Shown in pieces: positions 1-11,154 of a stretch of DNA of 64,000 bases (position 1 is its first letter; each line of letters begins with the position of its first letter). Below the pieces are notes generated by a model. The model was given only the letters and a program-made list of their open reading frames with translations, searched no databases and was not told the origin of the DNA. The position numbers and the translations under genes are program-made. The DNA is from Burkholderia sp. TSV86 (GTDB lineage: Bacteria; Pseudomonadota; Gammaproteobacteria; Burkholderiales; Burkholderiaceae): NCBI RefSeq assembly GCF_001522865.1, contig NZ_LOWB01000109.1, positions 227,019 to 291,018 of the forward strand, given 5' to 3'.

Positions 1-1498
1 GCTCACCGTGCCCCCACGCCGGAATTTGCTGGTGCCAATCGGTCGCGCGCTGAAACGCATCGGCGACCTGCAGCATCCGGGCCTCGTCGAAATAGTTGCC
101 GATGATCTGCAGGCCAACCGGACGCCGCGCGTTCGCCCCCGCGCCGAAGCCGCACGGCACGCTCATGCCGGGCAAGCCGGCGAGGCTCACGGACAGCGTG
201 TAGATATCCGCGAGATACATCTGGACGGGATCGTCGCCCTTCGCGCCAAGATCCCACGCGACCGTCGGCGACGCCGGGCCCATGATCAAGTCGCACTGCT
301 TGAACGCCTCCTGGAAATCCCGCGCGATGATGCGGCGGATTTTCTGCGCCTGCAGGTAATACGCGTCGTAGTAGCCGTGCGACAGTACGTATGTGCCGAC
401 CAGAATCCGACGCTTGACCTCGGGGCCGAAACCCTGCGCGCGCGACTTCTTGTACATGTCGAGCAGATCCCGGTACTCGGCCGCGCGATGGCCGTAACGC
501 ACGCCGTCGAAACGCGACAGGTTCGACGACGCCTCGGCGGGAGCAATCACGTAATAGACCGGAATCGACAGTTCGGTCTTCGGCAGCGACACCGGCACGA
601 GCGTCGCGCCAAGCGTTTCGTAGACTTTGAGCGCCGCGTCGATCGCCGCACGCACGTCGTCGGCAAGGCCCGCTCCGAAGTATTCGTCCGGCAGGCCGAT
701 GCGCAGGCCCGCGAGCGGCTTGCCCGCGTCCGCCTGCGGCGTCCAGGGCTGGCCGAGATGGCGGGCGAAGTCCTCGTCGGCGCGCTCCAGGCTGGTCGAA
801 TCGCGCTCGTCGAAGCCCGCCATCGCGTTGAGCAGCAGCGCGCAATCGGCGGCGCTGGCCGCCATCGGGCCGCCCTGATCCAGCGACGATGCGAACGCGA
901 TCATCCCGTAACGCGACACGCGGCCGTAAGTCGGCTTGATCCCGGTCACGCCGGCGAACGACGCCGGCTGACGGATCGAGCCGCCCGTATCGGTGCCCGT
1001 GGCGGCGGGGGCCAGGCGCGCGGCGACCGCCGCCGAGCTGCCGCCCGAGCTGCCGCCCGGCACGGCGTTCAGGTCCCACGGATTCTTCACCGCGCCGAAC
1101 GCCGAATTCTCGTTCGACGAGCCCATCGCGAATTCGTCCATGTTGGTCTTGCCGAGCGTGACCATGCCGGCCGCCGCCAGGCGCTCGACCACCGTCGCGT
1201 CGAACGGGCTCGCGTAGCTCGCGAGCATCTTCGAGCCGGCGCTGGAGCGCCAGCCGCGCGTGACGAACACGTCCTTGTGCGCGACGGGCACGCCCGTCAG
1301 CGGGCCGGCGTCGCCGCCGGCAAGCCGCGCATCAGCGGCGCGCGCCTGCGCGAGCGTGAGTTCGGGATCGACGTGGATGAAGGCGTTCAGATCGCGCGCG
1401 GCGTCGATCCGCTTCAAATAGTGCTGCGCGAGTTCGACGGCCGAGTATTGCTTGGCGTCGAGCGCGGCGCGCAGTTCAATCAGGCTTTTTGCGTGCAT
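1..1498 (-). CDS. gatA: Glu-tRNA(Gln) amidotransferase subunit A (3' end outside window)
   Basis: GatA is the amidase subunit of the GatCAB complex, which converts misacylated Glu-tRNA(Gln) (and Asp-tRNA(Asn)) to the amide form in the cytoplasm. The reverse-strand reading starts at ATG 1498 ([13 protein letters not shown]) and stays open to the window edge, about 499 codons, close to full family length. The amidase-signature triad is visible: the Lys in GVPVAHKD, then the glycine/serine-rich [11 protein letters not shown] segment with the cis-Ser, then the nucleophile Ser in [10 protein letters not shown]. It lies 43 bp downstream of gatC on the same strand and is presumably co-transcribed. 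The stop codon is not in the window, so the C-terminus is unknown. A long open frame on the plus strand here is only its shadow. Confidence 0.95.
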   Translation of the reverse strand, partial: MHAKSLIELRAALDAKQYSAVELAQHYLKRIDAARDLNAFIHVDPELTLAQARAADARLAGGDAGPLTGVPVAHKDVFVTRGWRSSAGSKMLASYASPFDATVVERLAAAGMVTLGKTNMDEFAMGSSNENSAFGAVKNPWDLNAVPGGSSGGSSAAVAARLAPAATGTDTGGSIRQPASFAGVTGIKPTYGRVSRYGMIAFASSLDQGGPMAASAADCALLLNAMAGFDERDSTSLERADEDFARHLGQPWTPQADAGKPLAGLRIGLPDEYFGAGLADDVRAAIDAALKVYETLGATLVPVSLPKTELSIPVYYVIAPAEASSNLSRFDGVRYGHRAAEYRDLLDMYKKSRAQGFGPEVKRRILVGTYVLSHGYYDAYYLQAQKIRRIIARDFQEAFKQCDLIMGPASPTVAWDLGAKGDDPVQMYLADIYTLSVSLAGLPGMSVPCGFGAGANARRPVGLQIIGNYFDEARMLQVADAFQRATDWHQQIPAWGHGE

Positions 1499-1541
1499 TG
1501 CGTGAATTTCATGGATTGACGATGGGGCCCGCATCGGGCGC

Positions 1542-1841
1542 TTACTCGATCACCTTCGGCACGAGGTACAGCCCGTCCTGGACGGCGGGCGCCGGGCGCT
1601 GATTGTCGTCGCGGTTCACCGCTTCCGTGACGGCGTCGTCGCGCAGCCGCAGCGCGACTTCCTGGATCTGCTCGATCGGGTGCGCGAGCGGCGCGACGCC
1701 CGTCGTATCGACTGCCTGCATCTGCTCCACGAGGCCGAAAAATTCGTTGAGCTGGCCGAGCGTGTGCTCGGCGTCGGCATCGGTCATTTCGAGCCGCGCA
1801 AGATGCGCGATGCGTTTCACATCGGTCAGGGTCAAGGCCAT
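1542..1841 (-). CDS. gatC: Glu-tRNA(Gln) amidotransferase subunit C
   Basis: This 99-residue protein has the GatC family pattern: an N-terminal [14 protein letters not shown] helix, the central [16 protein letters not shown] region and a C-terminal [10 protein letters not shown] tail. GatC is the small subunit that wraps around the GatA/GatB interface and stabilises the complex. It is the first gene of a leftward gatC-gatA unit, with gatB expected beyond the window. It is divergent from mreB, and the 356-bp spacer between them must hold promoters for both directions. Confidence 0.95.
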   Translation of the reverse strand: MALTLTDVKRIAHLARLEMTDADAEHTLGQLNEFFGLVEQMQAVDTTGVAPLAHPIEQIQEVALRLRDDAVTEAVNRDDNQRPAPAVQDGLYLVPKVIE

Positions 1842-1963
1842 GCGATCACCGGAAAAACAAGAGCTTGGCGCGGCAGACGGAGCGCGCCGCGCCAGGGGGT
1901 TGGAGGGCTGGATCGAGCCCTCGAAAATCGGGGGCGAAGCGGCGAAAATACCGCCCGTTTCGG

Positions 1964-1993
1964 TTCAAATACTGCGAAATTATAAGGTATCAT
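1964..1993 (+). promoter_or_regulatory. Candidate sigma-70 promoter for the mre operon
   Basis: TTCAAA (1964-1969) is followed after 18 nt by TATCAT (1988-1993). It sits in the most AT-rich part of the gatC/mreB spacer (1842-2197). It would give a leader of about 200 nt before mreB. This is pattern recognition only. I see no riboswitch or strong hairpin in the rest of the spacer. Confidence 0.35.
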
Positions 1994-2197
1994 TACGCGT
2001 TCGACCCAGACCAGGACTGCCTTTGCCGCGCCACGGCCACGCCGCGCGGGCGCCGCGTGCCGGTCCGGAGGATTTCACTCGCAGCTTCGCGCTTCCGAGC
2101 GGCCTCGTCCGCCCGATCCGAGGCTGTTATTTTTTCCGCTGCCGCCCTTCGCGCCATGTCCGCACGGGGCCGGCCTCAGAGCGAGACAGGATTCTGA

Positions 2198-3241
<1,044 letters not shown>

Positions 3242-3358
3242 CCGTCCCATCGGCCAGCGATGTCACACGCGCGGCGCCCACGGCCAGGCTATCGCCGAAC
3301 CGTCGCGCGTTTCGCGCGTCTGAGCAACATCTAACCGATCGCGCGTCCGGCGCCGACC

Positions 3359-4498
3359 ATGGAATACAGTCCGCCGCCCCTCTTCAAGCAAGGTCCGTCC
3401 GCCCTGGTGCGGCTGATCTTCTTCGTCGTGCTCGCGATCACGCTCCTCGTATCGGATGCGCGCTTCAAAACGCTCGAGATCGTCCGCGGCGTGCTCGGCA
3501 CCGCTCTCTACCCGCTGCAGCGCGCGGCACTGGTGCCGCGCGATCTGTTGATGGGCGCAGCCGAATTCGCGGTGACGGGCACCGCGCTGCGCAGCGAGAA
3601 TCAGCAGCTGCATGCGCGCAACCTGCAGCTCTCGCTGCAGGCAAACCGGGCCAATCAGCTTGCCGCCGACAATGCGCATCTGCGCGCGGTGCTCGGGCTG
3701 CGCGAGCAGATCGCCGCGCAGGCGACGCCGGTCGAGATTCAGTACGACACGGGCGACCCATTCTCGCAAAAAATCGTCATCGGCCACGGTTCGCAAACCG
3801 GCGTGCAGAACGGCGCGCCCGTCGTCAACGAGGACGGCGTAGTCGGCCAGGTCACGCGCGTATTTCCGCTGCAAGCCGAAGTCACGCTGATCACCGACCG
3901 CGACCTCGCGATTCCCGTCCAGGTGCTGCGCACCGGGCTGCGCAGCGTGATCTACGGCACGCCGAAGGGCGATTCGCTCGATCTGCGCTTCGTGCCGACG
4001 AGCGCCGATCTGCTGGCGGGCGACGAACTCGTGACGAGCGGGCTAGACGGCGTCTATCCGCCGGGGCTGCCTGTCGCGAAGGTGGTGCGCGTCGATAAGC
4101 TCGCCGATACCGCGTTCGCGCACGTCGTCTGCGAGCCGATCGCCGCGGTGCGCGGCGCACGCACCATGCTGGTGCTGCACTATCGTAACGACATCCCGCC
4201 GCGGCCCGCCACCGACGATGCCGCAAGCGATGCGAAGGCCGCCAAGGGCAAAAAGCCCGCGAAGAGCGCCGATAAGCAGAAAACAGCCGCACCGGACGCG
4301 AACAAGAACACCGCGGCTGACGCCAAACCGGCTGCGCAAGCAGAATCCGGCGCGCCCGCCGGCAAGCCTGCCGATGCGGCGCCCGCCAAGCAGCCTGCGG
4401 CGCCCGCCAAGCCGGCCGCGCCCCACCGCGCCGCGGGCCCGGCGAAACCTGCCGCGCCGCCCAAGCCCGCGGCCGCGCCGCCGCAAGGAGCGCAGTGA
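3359..4498 (+). CDS. mreC: Rod-shape-determining protein MreC
   Basis: MreC is a bitopic inner-membrane protein that links cytoplasmic MreB to the periplasmic PBP2/RodA synthase. A single N-terminal membrane segment is visible near residues 19-33 (LIFFVVLAITLLVSD), then a coiled coil (about 65-110), then the beta-domain with GAPVVNEDGVVGQVT. At 379 residues it is longer than typical MreC because of an Ala/Pro/Lys-rich, low-complexity tail of about 100 residues (from about 275), a common feature in Burkholderia envelope proteins. The stop overlaps the mreD start by one base, which suggests translational coupling. Confidence 0.95.
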   Translation: MEYSPPPLFKQGPSALVRLIFFVVLAITLLVSDARFKTLEIVRGVLGTALYPLQRAALVPRDLLMGAAEFAVTGTALRSENQQLHARNLQLSLQANRANQLAADNAHLRAVLGLREQIAAQATPVEIQYDTGDPFSQKIVIGHGSQTGVQNGAPVVNEDGVVGQVTRVFPLQAEVTLITDRDLAIPVQVLRTGLRSVIYGTPKGDSLDLRFVPTSADLLAGDELVTSGLDGVYPPGLPVAKVVRVDKLADTAFAHVVCEPIAAVRGARTMLVLHYRNDIPPRPATDDAASDAKAAKGKKPAKSADKQKTAAPDANKNTAADAKPAAQAESGAPAGKPADAAPAKQPAAPAKPAAPHRAAGPAKPAAPPKPAAAPPQGAQ

Positions 4499-5010
4499 TG
4501 AACCGTCCGCAATACATCCTGCAGCCGGTCAACCCGTATTTCATCGTCTTCAGTCTCGCGGCCGCGTTCCTGCTGAATCTGATGCCGTGGGGCCGCACTC
4601 CCGGCATCCCCGATTTCGTCGCGCTCGTGGTGCTGTTCTGGAACGTCCACCAGCCGCGCAAGGTCGGCATGGGCGTCGCGTTCCTGCTCGGCATTCTGAT
4701 GGACGTCCACGACGCGGGCCTGCTCGGCGAGCACGCGCTCGCCTACACGCTGCTCGCATACGGCGCGATCACGATTCACCGCCGCGTGCTGTGGCTGCCG
4801 CTCGGCGTGCAGATCTTCTATGTCGCGCCGCTGCTCGTGATCGCGCAGCTCGTGCCGTTCGTGATCCGCCTGCTGATGGGCGCCGCATTTCCCGGCTGGA
4901 GCTATCTCGTCGATGGGTTCGTCGAGGCGGCGTTGTGGCCCGTCGCCAGCCATCTGCTATTGATGCCGCAACGCCGCCCGGTCGATCCGGACGACACGCG
5001 GCCGATCTGA
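4498..5010 (+). CDS. mreD: Rod-shape-determining protein MreD
   Basis: This 170-residue polytopic membrane protein has five or six hydrophobic segments (for example PYFIVFSLAAAFLLNL and VAFLLGILMDV), the composition and size expected for MreD. An in-frame GTG lies one codon upstream, but ATG 4498 overlaps the mreC stop (TGATG) and is the natural coupled start. MreD works with MreC and RodA in lateral wall synthesis. The sequence is poorly conserved, so the call leans on its position between mreC and mrdA. Confidence 0.93.
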   Translation: MNRPQYILQPVNPYFIVFSLAAAFLLNLMPWGRTPGIPDFVALVVLFWNVHQPRKVGMGVAFLLGILMDVHDAGLLGEHALAYTLLAYGAITIHRRVLWLPLGVQIFYVAPLLVIAQLVPFVIRLLMGAAFPGWSYLVDGFVEAALWPVASHLLLMPQRRPVDPDDTRPI

Positions 5011-5133
5011 CGCACGGCGCCCGAGGATGAACGCGTCGAACGTCCGCCGCCTGCCTGCCGCCAGCCGCTTGCCCGCCGATGCGGGAAGCACGGGCGGGCG
5101 CGCCGCCGCGCGCGCCCCTTCATCCGTAAACGC

Positions 5134-7500
5134 ATGACCGAATTCAAGGACACACAGCAGCAGCTCTCGACATTCCGCCTGCGGGTCGCGGCGGCGGGCG
5201 TGTTCGTGTTCGTCTGTTTTGGCCTGCTCGCCGCGCGATTCTTTTATCTACAGGTCTGGCAGCACGGCAAATACGCGCTGCAGGCCGAGGAAAACCGGAT
5301 TTCGGTCGCGCCGATCGTCCCGAACCGCGGCATCATCACCGACCGCAACGGCGTCGTGCTCGCGAAGAACTACTCCGCGTACACGCTCGAGATCACGCCG
5401 TCCAAGCTCAACGACACGCTCGAAAACACGATCGACGCGCTGTCCGAAGTCGTGCCGATCGACGCGCGCGACCGCCGCCGCTTCAAGAAGCTGCAGGAGG
5501 ATTCGAAGAATTTCGAGAGTCTGCCGATCCGCACCCGGCTGACCGACGACGAGGTCGCGCGCTTTACCGCGCAGCGCTGGCGCTTTCCGGGCGTCGACGT
5601 GCGCGCGCGGCTGTTCCGCCAATATCCGCTCGGGCCGACGGCCGCGCACGTGATCGGCTATATCGGCCGGATCTCGAAGCGCGACCAGGACCGGATCGAC
5701 GCGATGAGCGACGACAACGACAGCGAATCGGACAACTACGACCCCCGCCGCGACGCGAACAACTACAAAGGCACCGACTACATCGGCAAAACGGGCGTCG
5801 AGCAAAGCTACGAAACGGATCTGCACGGGCTCACCGGCTTCGAGGAGGTCGAGGTGACGGCGGGCGGGCGGCCCGTGCGCACGCTGTCGCGCACGCAGGC
5901 CACGCCCGGCAACAATCTCGTGCTGTCGGTCGACATCGGGTTGCAGCAGATCGCCGAGCAGGCATTCGCGGGCAAACGCGGCGCGCTCGTCGCGATCGAA
6001 CCGAAAACGGGCGACGTGCTGGCGTTCGTGTCGTCGCCGAGCTTCGATCCGAACGCGTTCGTCGACGGCATCGACCAGCAAACCTGGGACGAGTTGAACA
6101 ACTCGCCCGACAAGCCGCTGCTGAACCGGCCGCTGCACGGCACCTATCCGCCCGGCTCGACGTATAAGCCATTCATGGCGCTCGCGGGCCTGACGCTCGG
6201 CAAGCGCACGCCCGGCTGGGGCTTCCACGACCCCGGCTATTTCACGTTCGGCGGCCATACGTTCCGCAACGACGTGCGCTCGGGCCAGGGCTGGGTCGAC
6301 ATGAATCGCGCGATCATGGTGTCGAACGACACGTATTTCTACATGCTCGCGCGCGACCTCGGCGTCACCGCGATCGCCAACTTCATGAAGCCGTTCGGCT
6401 TCGGCCAGCTCACCGGCATCGACATTCAGGGCGAGGCACGCGGCATCCTGCCGTCGCCCGAGTGGAAGAAGAAGACCTTCAAGAAAGCGGCGCAGCAGAA
6501 ATGGTTCGACGGCGAGACGATCAGCCTCGGGATCGGGCAAGGCTACAACTCGTTCACCATCCTGCAGCTTGCGCACGCGACGGCGACGATCGCCAACGAC
6601 GGCGTGATCATGAAGCCGCACCTCGTGAAGGAAATCGAGAATCCGATCTCGCGCGAGCGGCATCTGACCGTACCGAAGGAGAGTGGCACGATCCCGCTCA
6701 AGCAGGCCGACCTCGACGTCGTGAAGCGCGGGATGGAAAACGTGATCGAAAATCCGTCCGGCACCGCGTACAAAGTGTTCCGCGGCGCGCCCTACCTCGC
6801 GGCCGGCAAGACCGGCACCGCGCAGGTGTTCTCACTGCAAGGCGGCAACTACAAAGGCCATCTGCTCGCCGAACATCTGCGCGACCACGCGCTCTTCATC
6901 GCATACGCGCCCGTCGATCATCCGCAGATCGCGCTCGCGCTGATCGTCGAGAACGGCGGCTGGGGCGCGCAGTCGGCAGGCCCGATCGCGCGCCGCGTGC
7001 TCGATTTCTATCTGGTCGAGCGCAAAAATCCGGCGACGGAGGCGGCGGCGGTGGCGGCCGCCGCATCGGCAACCGAGCCGGTCAACGCGCCCGTGATCGG
7101 CGATGCGACCAAAGCGGTCGCGATCGCGGCCGGTTTCAAGGCGCTGCCGCTGCCGGCGCAGCCGACGCAGCCGGCGGCCGCGAGCGGCGCGTCCGGCGCG
7201 GGCGCATCCGGCAACGCGGCGAGCGAAGCGAGCGCCGCATCGAACGCCAATGCCGCCGCCCAGGCGGACGGGCGCGCGCAAGGCGGTGCGGCCGCCGGAT
7301 CGCAGGATGGCACGCAGGCGGCAAGCTCGACATCGGCCGCGCCCTCCGAAGCCGGCGCGGCCGCTGCGCGCCGCCATGCGCCGCCTCGCAAACCCCGCCG
7401 CACGCCCGCAAGCGACGCGTCGCCGCCCGCCGCCGTGCCGCGTGACGACAACCGCGGCGCGCCCGCCGCCAAGCCGGCGCAGGGCGGCATCGACGAATAA
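5134..7500 (+). CDS. mrdA: Penicillin-binding protein 2 (elongation transpeptidase)
   Basis: PBP2 is the monofunctional class B transpeptidase that cross-links lateral peptidoglycan together with RodA. A membrane anchor lies at about residues 17-35. The pedestal domain follows. The transpeptidase motifs are the S-x-x-K in PGSTYKPF (about residue 345), SND (about 405) and KTGTAQ (about 560). At 788 residues it is longer than E. coli PBP2 because of a C-terminal Ala/Gly/Ser/Pro-rich tail of about 130 residues ending in PAKPAQGGIDE. The tail probably protrudes into the periplasm, and its role is unknown. rodA follows after 11 bp. Confidence 0.96.
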   Translation: MTEFKDTQQQLSTFRLRVAAAGVFVFVCFGLLAARFFYLQVWQHGKYALQAEENRISVAPIVPNRGIITDRNGVVLAKNYSAYTLEITPSKLNDTLENTIDALSEVVPIDARDRRRFKKLQEDSKNFESLPIRTRLTDDEVARFTAQRWRFPGVDVRARLFRQYPLGPTAAHVIGYIGRISKRDQDRIDAMSDDNDSESDNYDPRRDANNYKGTDYIGKTGVEQSYETDLHGLTGFEEVEVTAGGRPVRTLSRTQATPGNNLVLSVDIGLQQIAEQAFAGKRGALVAIEPKTGDVLAFVSSPSFDPNAFVDGIDQQTWDELNNSPDKPLLNRPLHGTYPPGSTYKPFMALAGLTLGKRTPGWGFHDPGYFTFGGHTFRNDVRSGQGWVDMNRAIMVSNDTYFYMLARDLGVTAIANFMKPFGFGQLTGIDIQGEARGILPSPEWKKKTFKKAAQQKWFDGETISLGIGQGYNSFTILQLAHATATIANDGVIMKPHLVKEIENPISRERHLTVPKESGTIPLKQADLDVVKRGMENVIENPSGTAYKVFRGAPYLAAGKTGTAQVFSLQGGNYKGHLLAEHLRDHALFIAYAPVDHPQIALALIVENGGWGAQSAGPIARRVLDFYLVERKNPATEAAAVAAAASATEPVNAPVIGDATKAVAIAAGFKALPLPAQPTQPAAASGASGAGASGNAASEASAASNANAAAQADGRAQGGAAAGSQDGTQAASSTSAAPSEAGAAAARRHAPPRKPRRTPASDASPPAAVPRDDNRGAPAAKPAQGGIDE

Positions 7501-7511
7501 CGGAGGCACGC

Positions 7512-8660
7512 ATGCAATTCGACAAGCGCGCTTGGCTCGACAAGATCAAGCAAATGTTCGCGGGCTTCGACCGGCCGCTCGCGCTCATCGTATTCCTGCT
7601 GCTGTGCGTTGGCATCGTCACGCTGTACAGCGCAAGCATCGACATGCCCGGCCGCGTCGAGGACCAGTTGCGCAACATCATGCTGACGTTCGCGCTGATG
7701 TGGGGCATCGCCAATATCCCACCGCAGACGCTGATGCGCTTCGCGGTGCCGCTCTATACCTTCGGCGTCGCGCTGCTCGTCGCGGTCGCGCTATTCGGGA
7801 TGACGAAGAAAGGGGCCAAGCGCTGGCTGAACGTCGGCGTCGTGATCCAACCGTCCGAGATCCTCAAGATCGCGACGCCGCTGATGCTCGCGTGGTACTA
7901 CCAGCGGCGCGAAAGCAGCCTGCGCTGGTACGACTTCGCCGTCGCGTTCGTGATCCTGCTCGTGCCTGTCGGGCTGATCGCGAAACAGCCGGACCTCGGC
8001 ACGGCCGTGCTCGTGTTCGCGGCGGGGCTCTTCGTGATCTATCTCGCGGGGCTGTCGTTCAAGCTGATCGTGCCGGTGCTCGTCGCCGGGGTGATCGCGA
8101 TCGGCTCGATCGCCGTGTTCGAGGATCGCATCTGCCAGCCCGAGGTGGTCTGGCCGCTGATGCACGACTATCAGAAGCACCGCGTCTGCACACTGCTCGA
8201 TCCGACTTCCGACCCGCTCGGCAAGGGCTTCCACACGATCCAGGCGGTGATCGCGATCGGCTCGGGCGGCCCGCTCGGCAAAGGCTATCTGAAAGGCACG
8301 CAAGCGCACCTGGAGTTCATTCCGGAAAAGCACACCGACTTCATCTTCGCGGTGTTTTCCGAGGAGTTCGGGCTCGCGGGCGGACTCGTGCTGCTCACGC
8401 TTTACATGGCGCTGATCTCGCGTGGTCTCTATATCGCCGCGCAAGGCTCGACGGTGTTCGGGCGCCTGCTCGCCGGCTCGCTCACGCTCGCCTTCTTCGT
8501 CTATGCGTTCGTCAATATCGGGATGGTGAGCGGGGTCTTGCCCGTTGTCGGCGTGCCGTTGCCGTTCATGAGCTACGGCGGCACCGCGTTGACGACGTTG
8601 GGCATCGCCGTCGGGCTCATCATGAGCGTCGGACGGCAGAGGCGGTTGATGAAGAGCTGA
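7512..8660 (+). CDS. rodA: Rod-shape peptidoglycan glycosyltransferase RodA
   Basis: RodA is a SEDS-family glycosyltransferase that polymerises lipid II and pairs with PBP2. The 382-residue protein shows about ten membrane segments, the SEDS signature QPDLGTAVLVFAAGLF near residue 160, and the C-terminal GVPLPFMSYGGTALTT motif near residue 350. It ends the mre/mrd operon. Its start is preceded by GGAGG at about 7501. The 229 bp between its stop and queD hold nothing I can recognise. Confidence 0.96.
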   Translation: MQFDKRAWLDKIKQMFAGFDRPLALIVFLLLCVGIVTLYSASIDMPGRVEDQLRNIMLTFALMWGIANIPPQTLMRFAVPLYTFGVALLVAVALFGMTKKGAKRWLNVGVVIQPSEILKIATPLMLAWYYQRRESSLRWYDFAVAFVILLVPVGLIAKQPDLGTAVLVFAAGLFVIYLAGLSFKLIVPVLVAGVIAIGSIAVFEDRICQPEVVWPLMHDYQKHRVCTLLDPTSDPLGKGFHTIQAVIAIGSGGPLGKGYLKGTQAHLEFIPEKHTDFIFAVFSEEFGLAGGLVLLTLYMALISRGLYIAAQGSTVFGRLLAGSLTLAFFVYAFVNIGMVSGVLPVVGVPLPFMSYGGTALTTLGIAVGLIMSVGRQRRLMKS

Positions 8661-8889
8661 GCGCGGTGATACGCGCGCACGTTGACCGCCCGCTTCGCAC
8701 CAATCTACACATCGATCCACGTTTCGACGGGCGCGACCTGGGCCGATCCGCTTATGCATTCGGCACGGCGCACACCTAATGCGCCCGTCCACGCCGGCCT
8801 TCACATCCGCCGGCGCGCGCGACATCGGCCGCGCGATGGCCGGCCAGCACGCCCGCGCATGCCGCCGGCGCATCACGTGCCGGCATCCG

Positions 8890-9342
8890 TCATCCGCGTG
8901 ATTCGCGCTCGACGTCGGCCCAGCAATTCGGCGTCTCGTAAAGCCGCACGCGCTCGAGCCGCAAATTGACGCCGTAATGCGAATCGTAGACGTTCGCGAG
9001 TATGTCGAACGCCACCGCCGCAAGATTCTCGACGGTCGGAATCCGGTCGAGCACGACCGTCTTGTGGTCCGCCATCTTTTCGAGAAACGAACGCACGACC
9101 TCGTCACGCGCATAGACGAGAAACGCGTGGTCCCACTGGTTGACGAGGTGCTCCATCGCCAGCGCCTTCACATCGGCGAAATCCATCACCATGCCGCGAT
9201 CGGGTGCGCCCTCGGTTTCGACAAGATCGCCGCGCAGCGTGATTTCGAGCACGTAACGATGCCCGTGCAAGTTCCTGCATTGGCTGCGGTGGTCGGGGAT
9301 GCGGTGGCCCGCGTCGAATTCGAGTTTTCGGGTAATCAGCAC
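8890..9342 (-). CDS. queD: 6-carboxy-5,6,7,8-tetrahydropterin synthase QueD
   Basis: QueD converts 7,8-dihydroneopterin triphosphate to 6-carboxytetrahydropterin in the queuosine (7-deazaguanine) pathway. This 150-residue T-fold enzyme shows the zinc-binding His residues in FDAGHRI and CRNLHGHRY plus the catalytic Cys just before NLHGH. It is the last gene of the leftward queC-queE-queD run, 19 bp after queE. Confidence 0.94.
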   Translation of the reverse strand: MLITRKLEFDAGHRIPDHRSQCRNLHGHRYVLEITLRGDLVETEGAPDRGMVMDFADVKALAMEHLVNQWDHAFLVYARDEVVRSFLEKMADHKTVVLDRIPTVENLAAVAFDILANVYDSHYGVNLRLERVRLYETPNCWADVERESRG

Positions 9343-9361
9343 GATGAATGAAGCGTCAGGC

Positions 9362-9994
9362 TCAGGGAATGTTCAGGTATTTGTGCGTCTGCATCGACAG
9401 CCGCCATTGCGGATGGCGCTTGCACCAGTCGATCGCGAGCTTCGTGTTGAAATCGCGCGCGGGGCCGTCCATCGGCTGCACAAGGAAATGCTCAAAATCG
9501 AGCTGCGCGTAATCGGCCAGGCACTGGTTGTCCTGCGGCACCACGACCTTCAGCTCGTTGCCTTTCGTGACGACGAGCGGCGCGCCGGCCTTCGGGCTCA
9601 CGCAGACCCAATCGATCGAATCGAGCACGGGCAGCGAGCCGTTCGTCTCGATCGCAATTTCAAAGCCAGCCGCATGCAGTGCGTCGACGAGCGGCTGATC
9701 GAGTTGCAGCATCGGCTCGCCACCCGTGCACACGACAAAGCGGTGCGCGCCGTCCGCCGGCCATAGCGAGGCGACCTTTGCCGCCAGGGCCTCAGCATCG
9801 CCGAATTTGCCGCCGTTTTCACCATCGGTGCCGACGAAATCGGTATCGCAAAAGCGGCACACGGCGCTCGCACGGTCCGCTTCACGCCCCGACCACAAAT
9901 TGCAGCCGGCGAACCGGCAGAACACGGCCGGCCGCCCAGCGTTCGCGCCCTCGCCCTGCAATGTGTAGAAGATTTCCTTGACCGTGTACGTCAT
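9362..9994 (-). CDS. queE: 7-carboxy-7-deazaguanine synthase QueE (radical SAM)
   Basis: QueE is the radical-SAM enzyme that contracts 6-carboxytetrahydropterin to 7-carboxy-7-deazaguanine. The 4Fe-4S cluster ligands are C31, C46 and C49, a C-x14-C-x2-C spacing instead of the canonical C-x3-C-x2-C. This extended loop is an established feature of Burkholderia QueE, so it is expected here. Further signatures are YTLQGEGANAGRP at the N-terminus, CTGGEPMLQ, and ETNGS. Length is 210 residues. It lies between queC and queD. Confidence 0.95.
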   Translation of the reverse strand: MTYTVKEIFYTLQGEGANAGRPAVFCRFAGCNLWSGREADRASAVCRFCDTDFVGTDGENGGKFGDAEALAAKVASLWPADGAHRFVVCTGGEPMLQLDQPLVDALHAAGFEIAIETNGSLPVLDSIDWVCVSPKAGAPLVVTKGNELKVVVPQDNQCLADYAQLDFEHFLVQPMDGPARDFNTKLAIDWCKRHPQWRLSMQTHKYLNIP

Positions 9995-10082
9995 ACTCTC
10001 GCCCGGCTCCCGCCACTCGCTTTCGTTACTTGTTGAAACCGGCCGATGCCGCCAGCTTGACCGCGCGCACCGCGCCGCTGCG

Positions 10083-10817
10083 TCAGGCCGGCGCCTGCGT
10101 CACGTGCTCGCCGCACCGATACGCTTCATAGCCGCGCTTGCGCAGCTTGCACGCCGGGCACTCGCCGCAGCCGAAGCCCCAATCGTGCAATTCCGAGCGC
10201 TCGCCGACATAGCACGTATGCGTCTCGACACGAATCAGATCAACGAGCCGCGTGCCGCCCAACTGCTCGGCGAGCCGCCACGTGTCGGCCTTGTCGAGCC
10301 ACATCAGCGGCGTCTCGACGACGAAGCGCGTGTCCATCCCGAGATTGAGCGCGACTTGCAGCGCCTTCATCGTGTCGTCGCGGCAATCCGGATAACCGGA
10401 GAAATCGGTCTCGCACATCCCGCCGACAAGCGCGCGCAACCCGCGGCGATACGCAATCGCCGCGCCGATCGTCATGAACAGCAGATTGCGGCCCGGCACG
10501 AACGTGTTCGGCAAGCCGTTCGCGGCCGTCTCGATCTGGATCGCGCGCGTCATCGCGGTATCGCTGATCGCGCCGAGCACCGACAGATCGATCATGTGAT
10601 CGTCGCCGAGCCGGCCCGCCCACTGCGGGAAATCGCGCTTCAGCGTGTCGCGCACCCCTTCGCGGCATTCGAGTTCGACACGATGCCGCTGGCCATAATC
10701 GAAGCCGAGCGTCTCGACGGTCTCGTAACGCTCGAGCGCCCATGCAACACAGGTGGCCGAATCCTGGCCGCCGGAAAACAGCACGAGCGCGCCGTCTTTA
10801 GCATCTGTCCGAATCAC
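10083..10817 (-). CDS. queC: 7-cyano-7-deazaguanine synthase QueC
   Basis: QueC makes preQ0 from 7-carboxy-7-deazaguanine in an ATP- and ammonia-dependent reaction. The PP-loop SGGQDS is near residue 15-20. The C-terminal zinc site [14 protein letters not shown] is near 217-229. At 244 residues it is standard length. It is first in the leftward que operon. I looked for a preQ1 riboswitch in the 5' region and found none. Confidence 0.95.
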   Translation of the reverse strand: MIRTDAKDGALVLFSGGQDSATCVAWALERYETVETLGFDYGQRHRVELECREGVRDTLKRDFPQWAGRLGDDHMIDLSVLGAISDTAMTRAIQIETAANGLPNTFVPGRNLLFMTIGAAIAYRRGLRALVGGMCETDFSGYPDCRDDTMKALQVALNLGMDTRFVVETPLMWLDKADTWRLAEQLGGTRLVDLIRVETHTCYVGERSELHDWGFGCGECPACKLRKRGYEAYRCGEHVTQAPA

Positions 10818-11112
10818 CTCGATACTCCGTGAATGATGAGCGCGCTCGCCGACAGCGCCAGCTTACCCAGTATAGGCAGCCGCACGGCCGGGGGCGCCGA
10901 TCTCGCGCACGGCGGGCGGGCGTCGTGAACGCTTGCGGCGCACGGGCTCAGCCGTGCGCGAGCGCCGAAACGAAAAAGGATCTGCGACGGCTTCGAACGG
11001 ACGGTGTCGAGCAGCCTCGCCAGATCCTAAGTCTTTGAGTCGACGAAGATTTTATCACGCCACCCCAACCCGGCCGAAAATCGCCACACTACAATGCAGT
11101 GCTTCCCAAACG
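10818..11112. other. Spacer upstream of queC
   Basis: No gene is visible in this roughly 300-base spacer. It has an inverted repeat around 10937-10958 (GCACGGGCTC..GCCGTGC type) and the extended -10 motif listed separately. The remainder shows no coding bias on either strand. Confidence 0.4.
11049..11057 (-). promoter_or_regulatory. Candidate extended -10 element upstream of queC
   Basis: The minus strand reads TGATAAAAT, an extended -10 (TGn plus TAAAAT). It has no convincing -35. The same nine bases occur upstream of def at 20199-20207. If used, the que leader would be about 230 nt. Confidence 0.3.
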
Positions 11113-11143
11113 AAAAACCCCAAGAATCTGGCGATTCTTGGGG
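11113..11143 (-). terminator. Intrinsic terminator of tRNA-Phe
   Basis: On the minus strand the 10-bp perfect stem CCCCAAGAAT/ATTCTTGGGG with a 6-nt loop is followed by TTTTT. It lies 12 bp beyond the CCA end of tRNA-Phe. Confidence 0.85.
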
Positions 11144-11154
11144 TGGGATACTGC

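Noticed and set aside
8..1519. 503-codon plus-strand open frame at the window start
   Set aside because: It is the antisense shadow of gatA. High GC makes long antisense frames common here, and the gatA reading has the amidase triad.
5248..6663. 471-codon minus-strand frame inside mrdA
   Set aside because: Shadow of PBP2, which carries all three transpeptidase motifs on the plus strand.
10818..11112. preQ1 riboswitch upstream of queC
   Set aside because: I could not find the short stem plus A-rich tail that defines preQ1-I aptamers in this leader.
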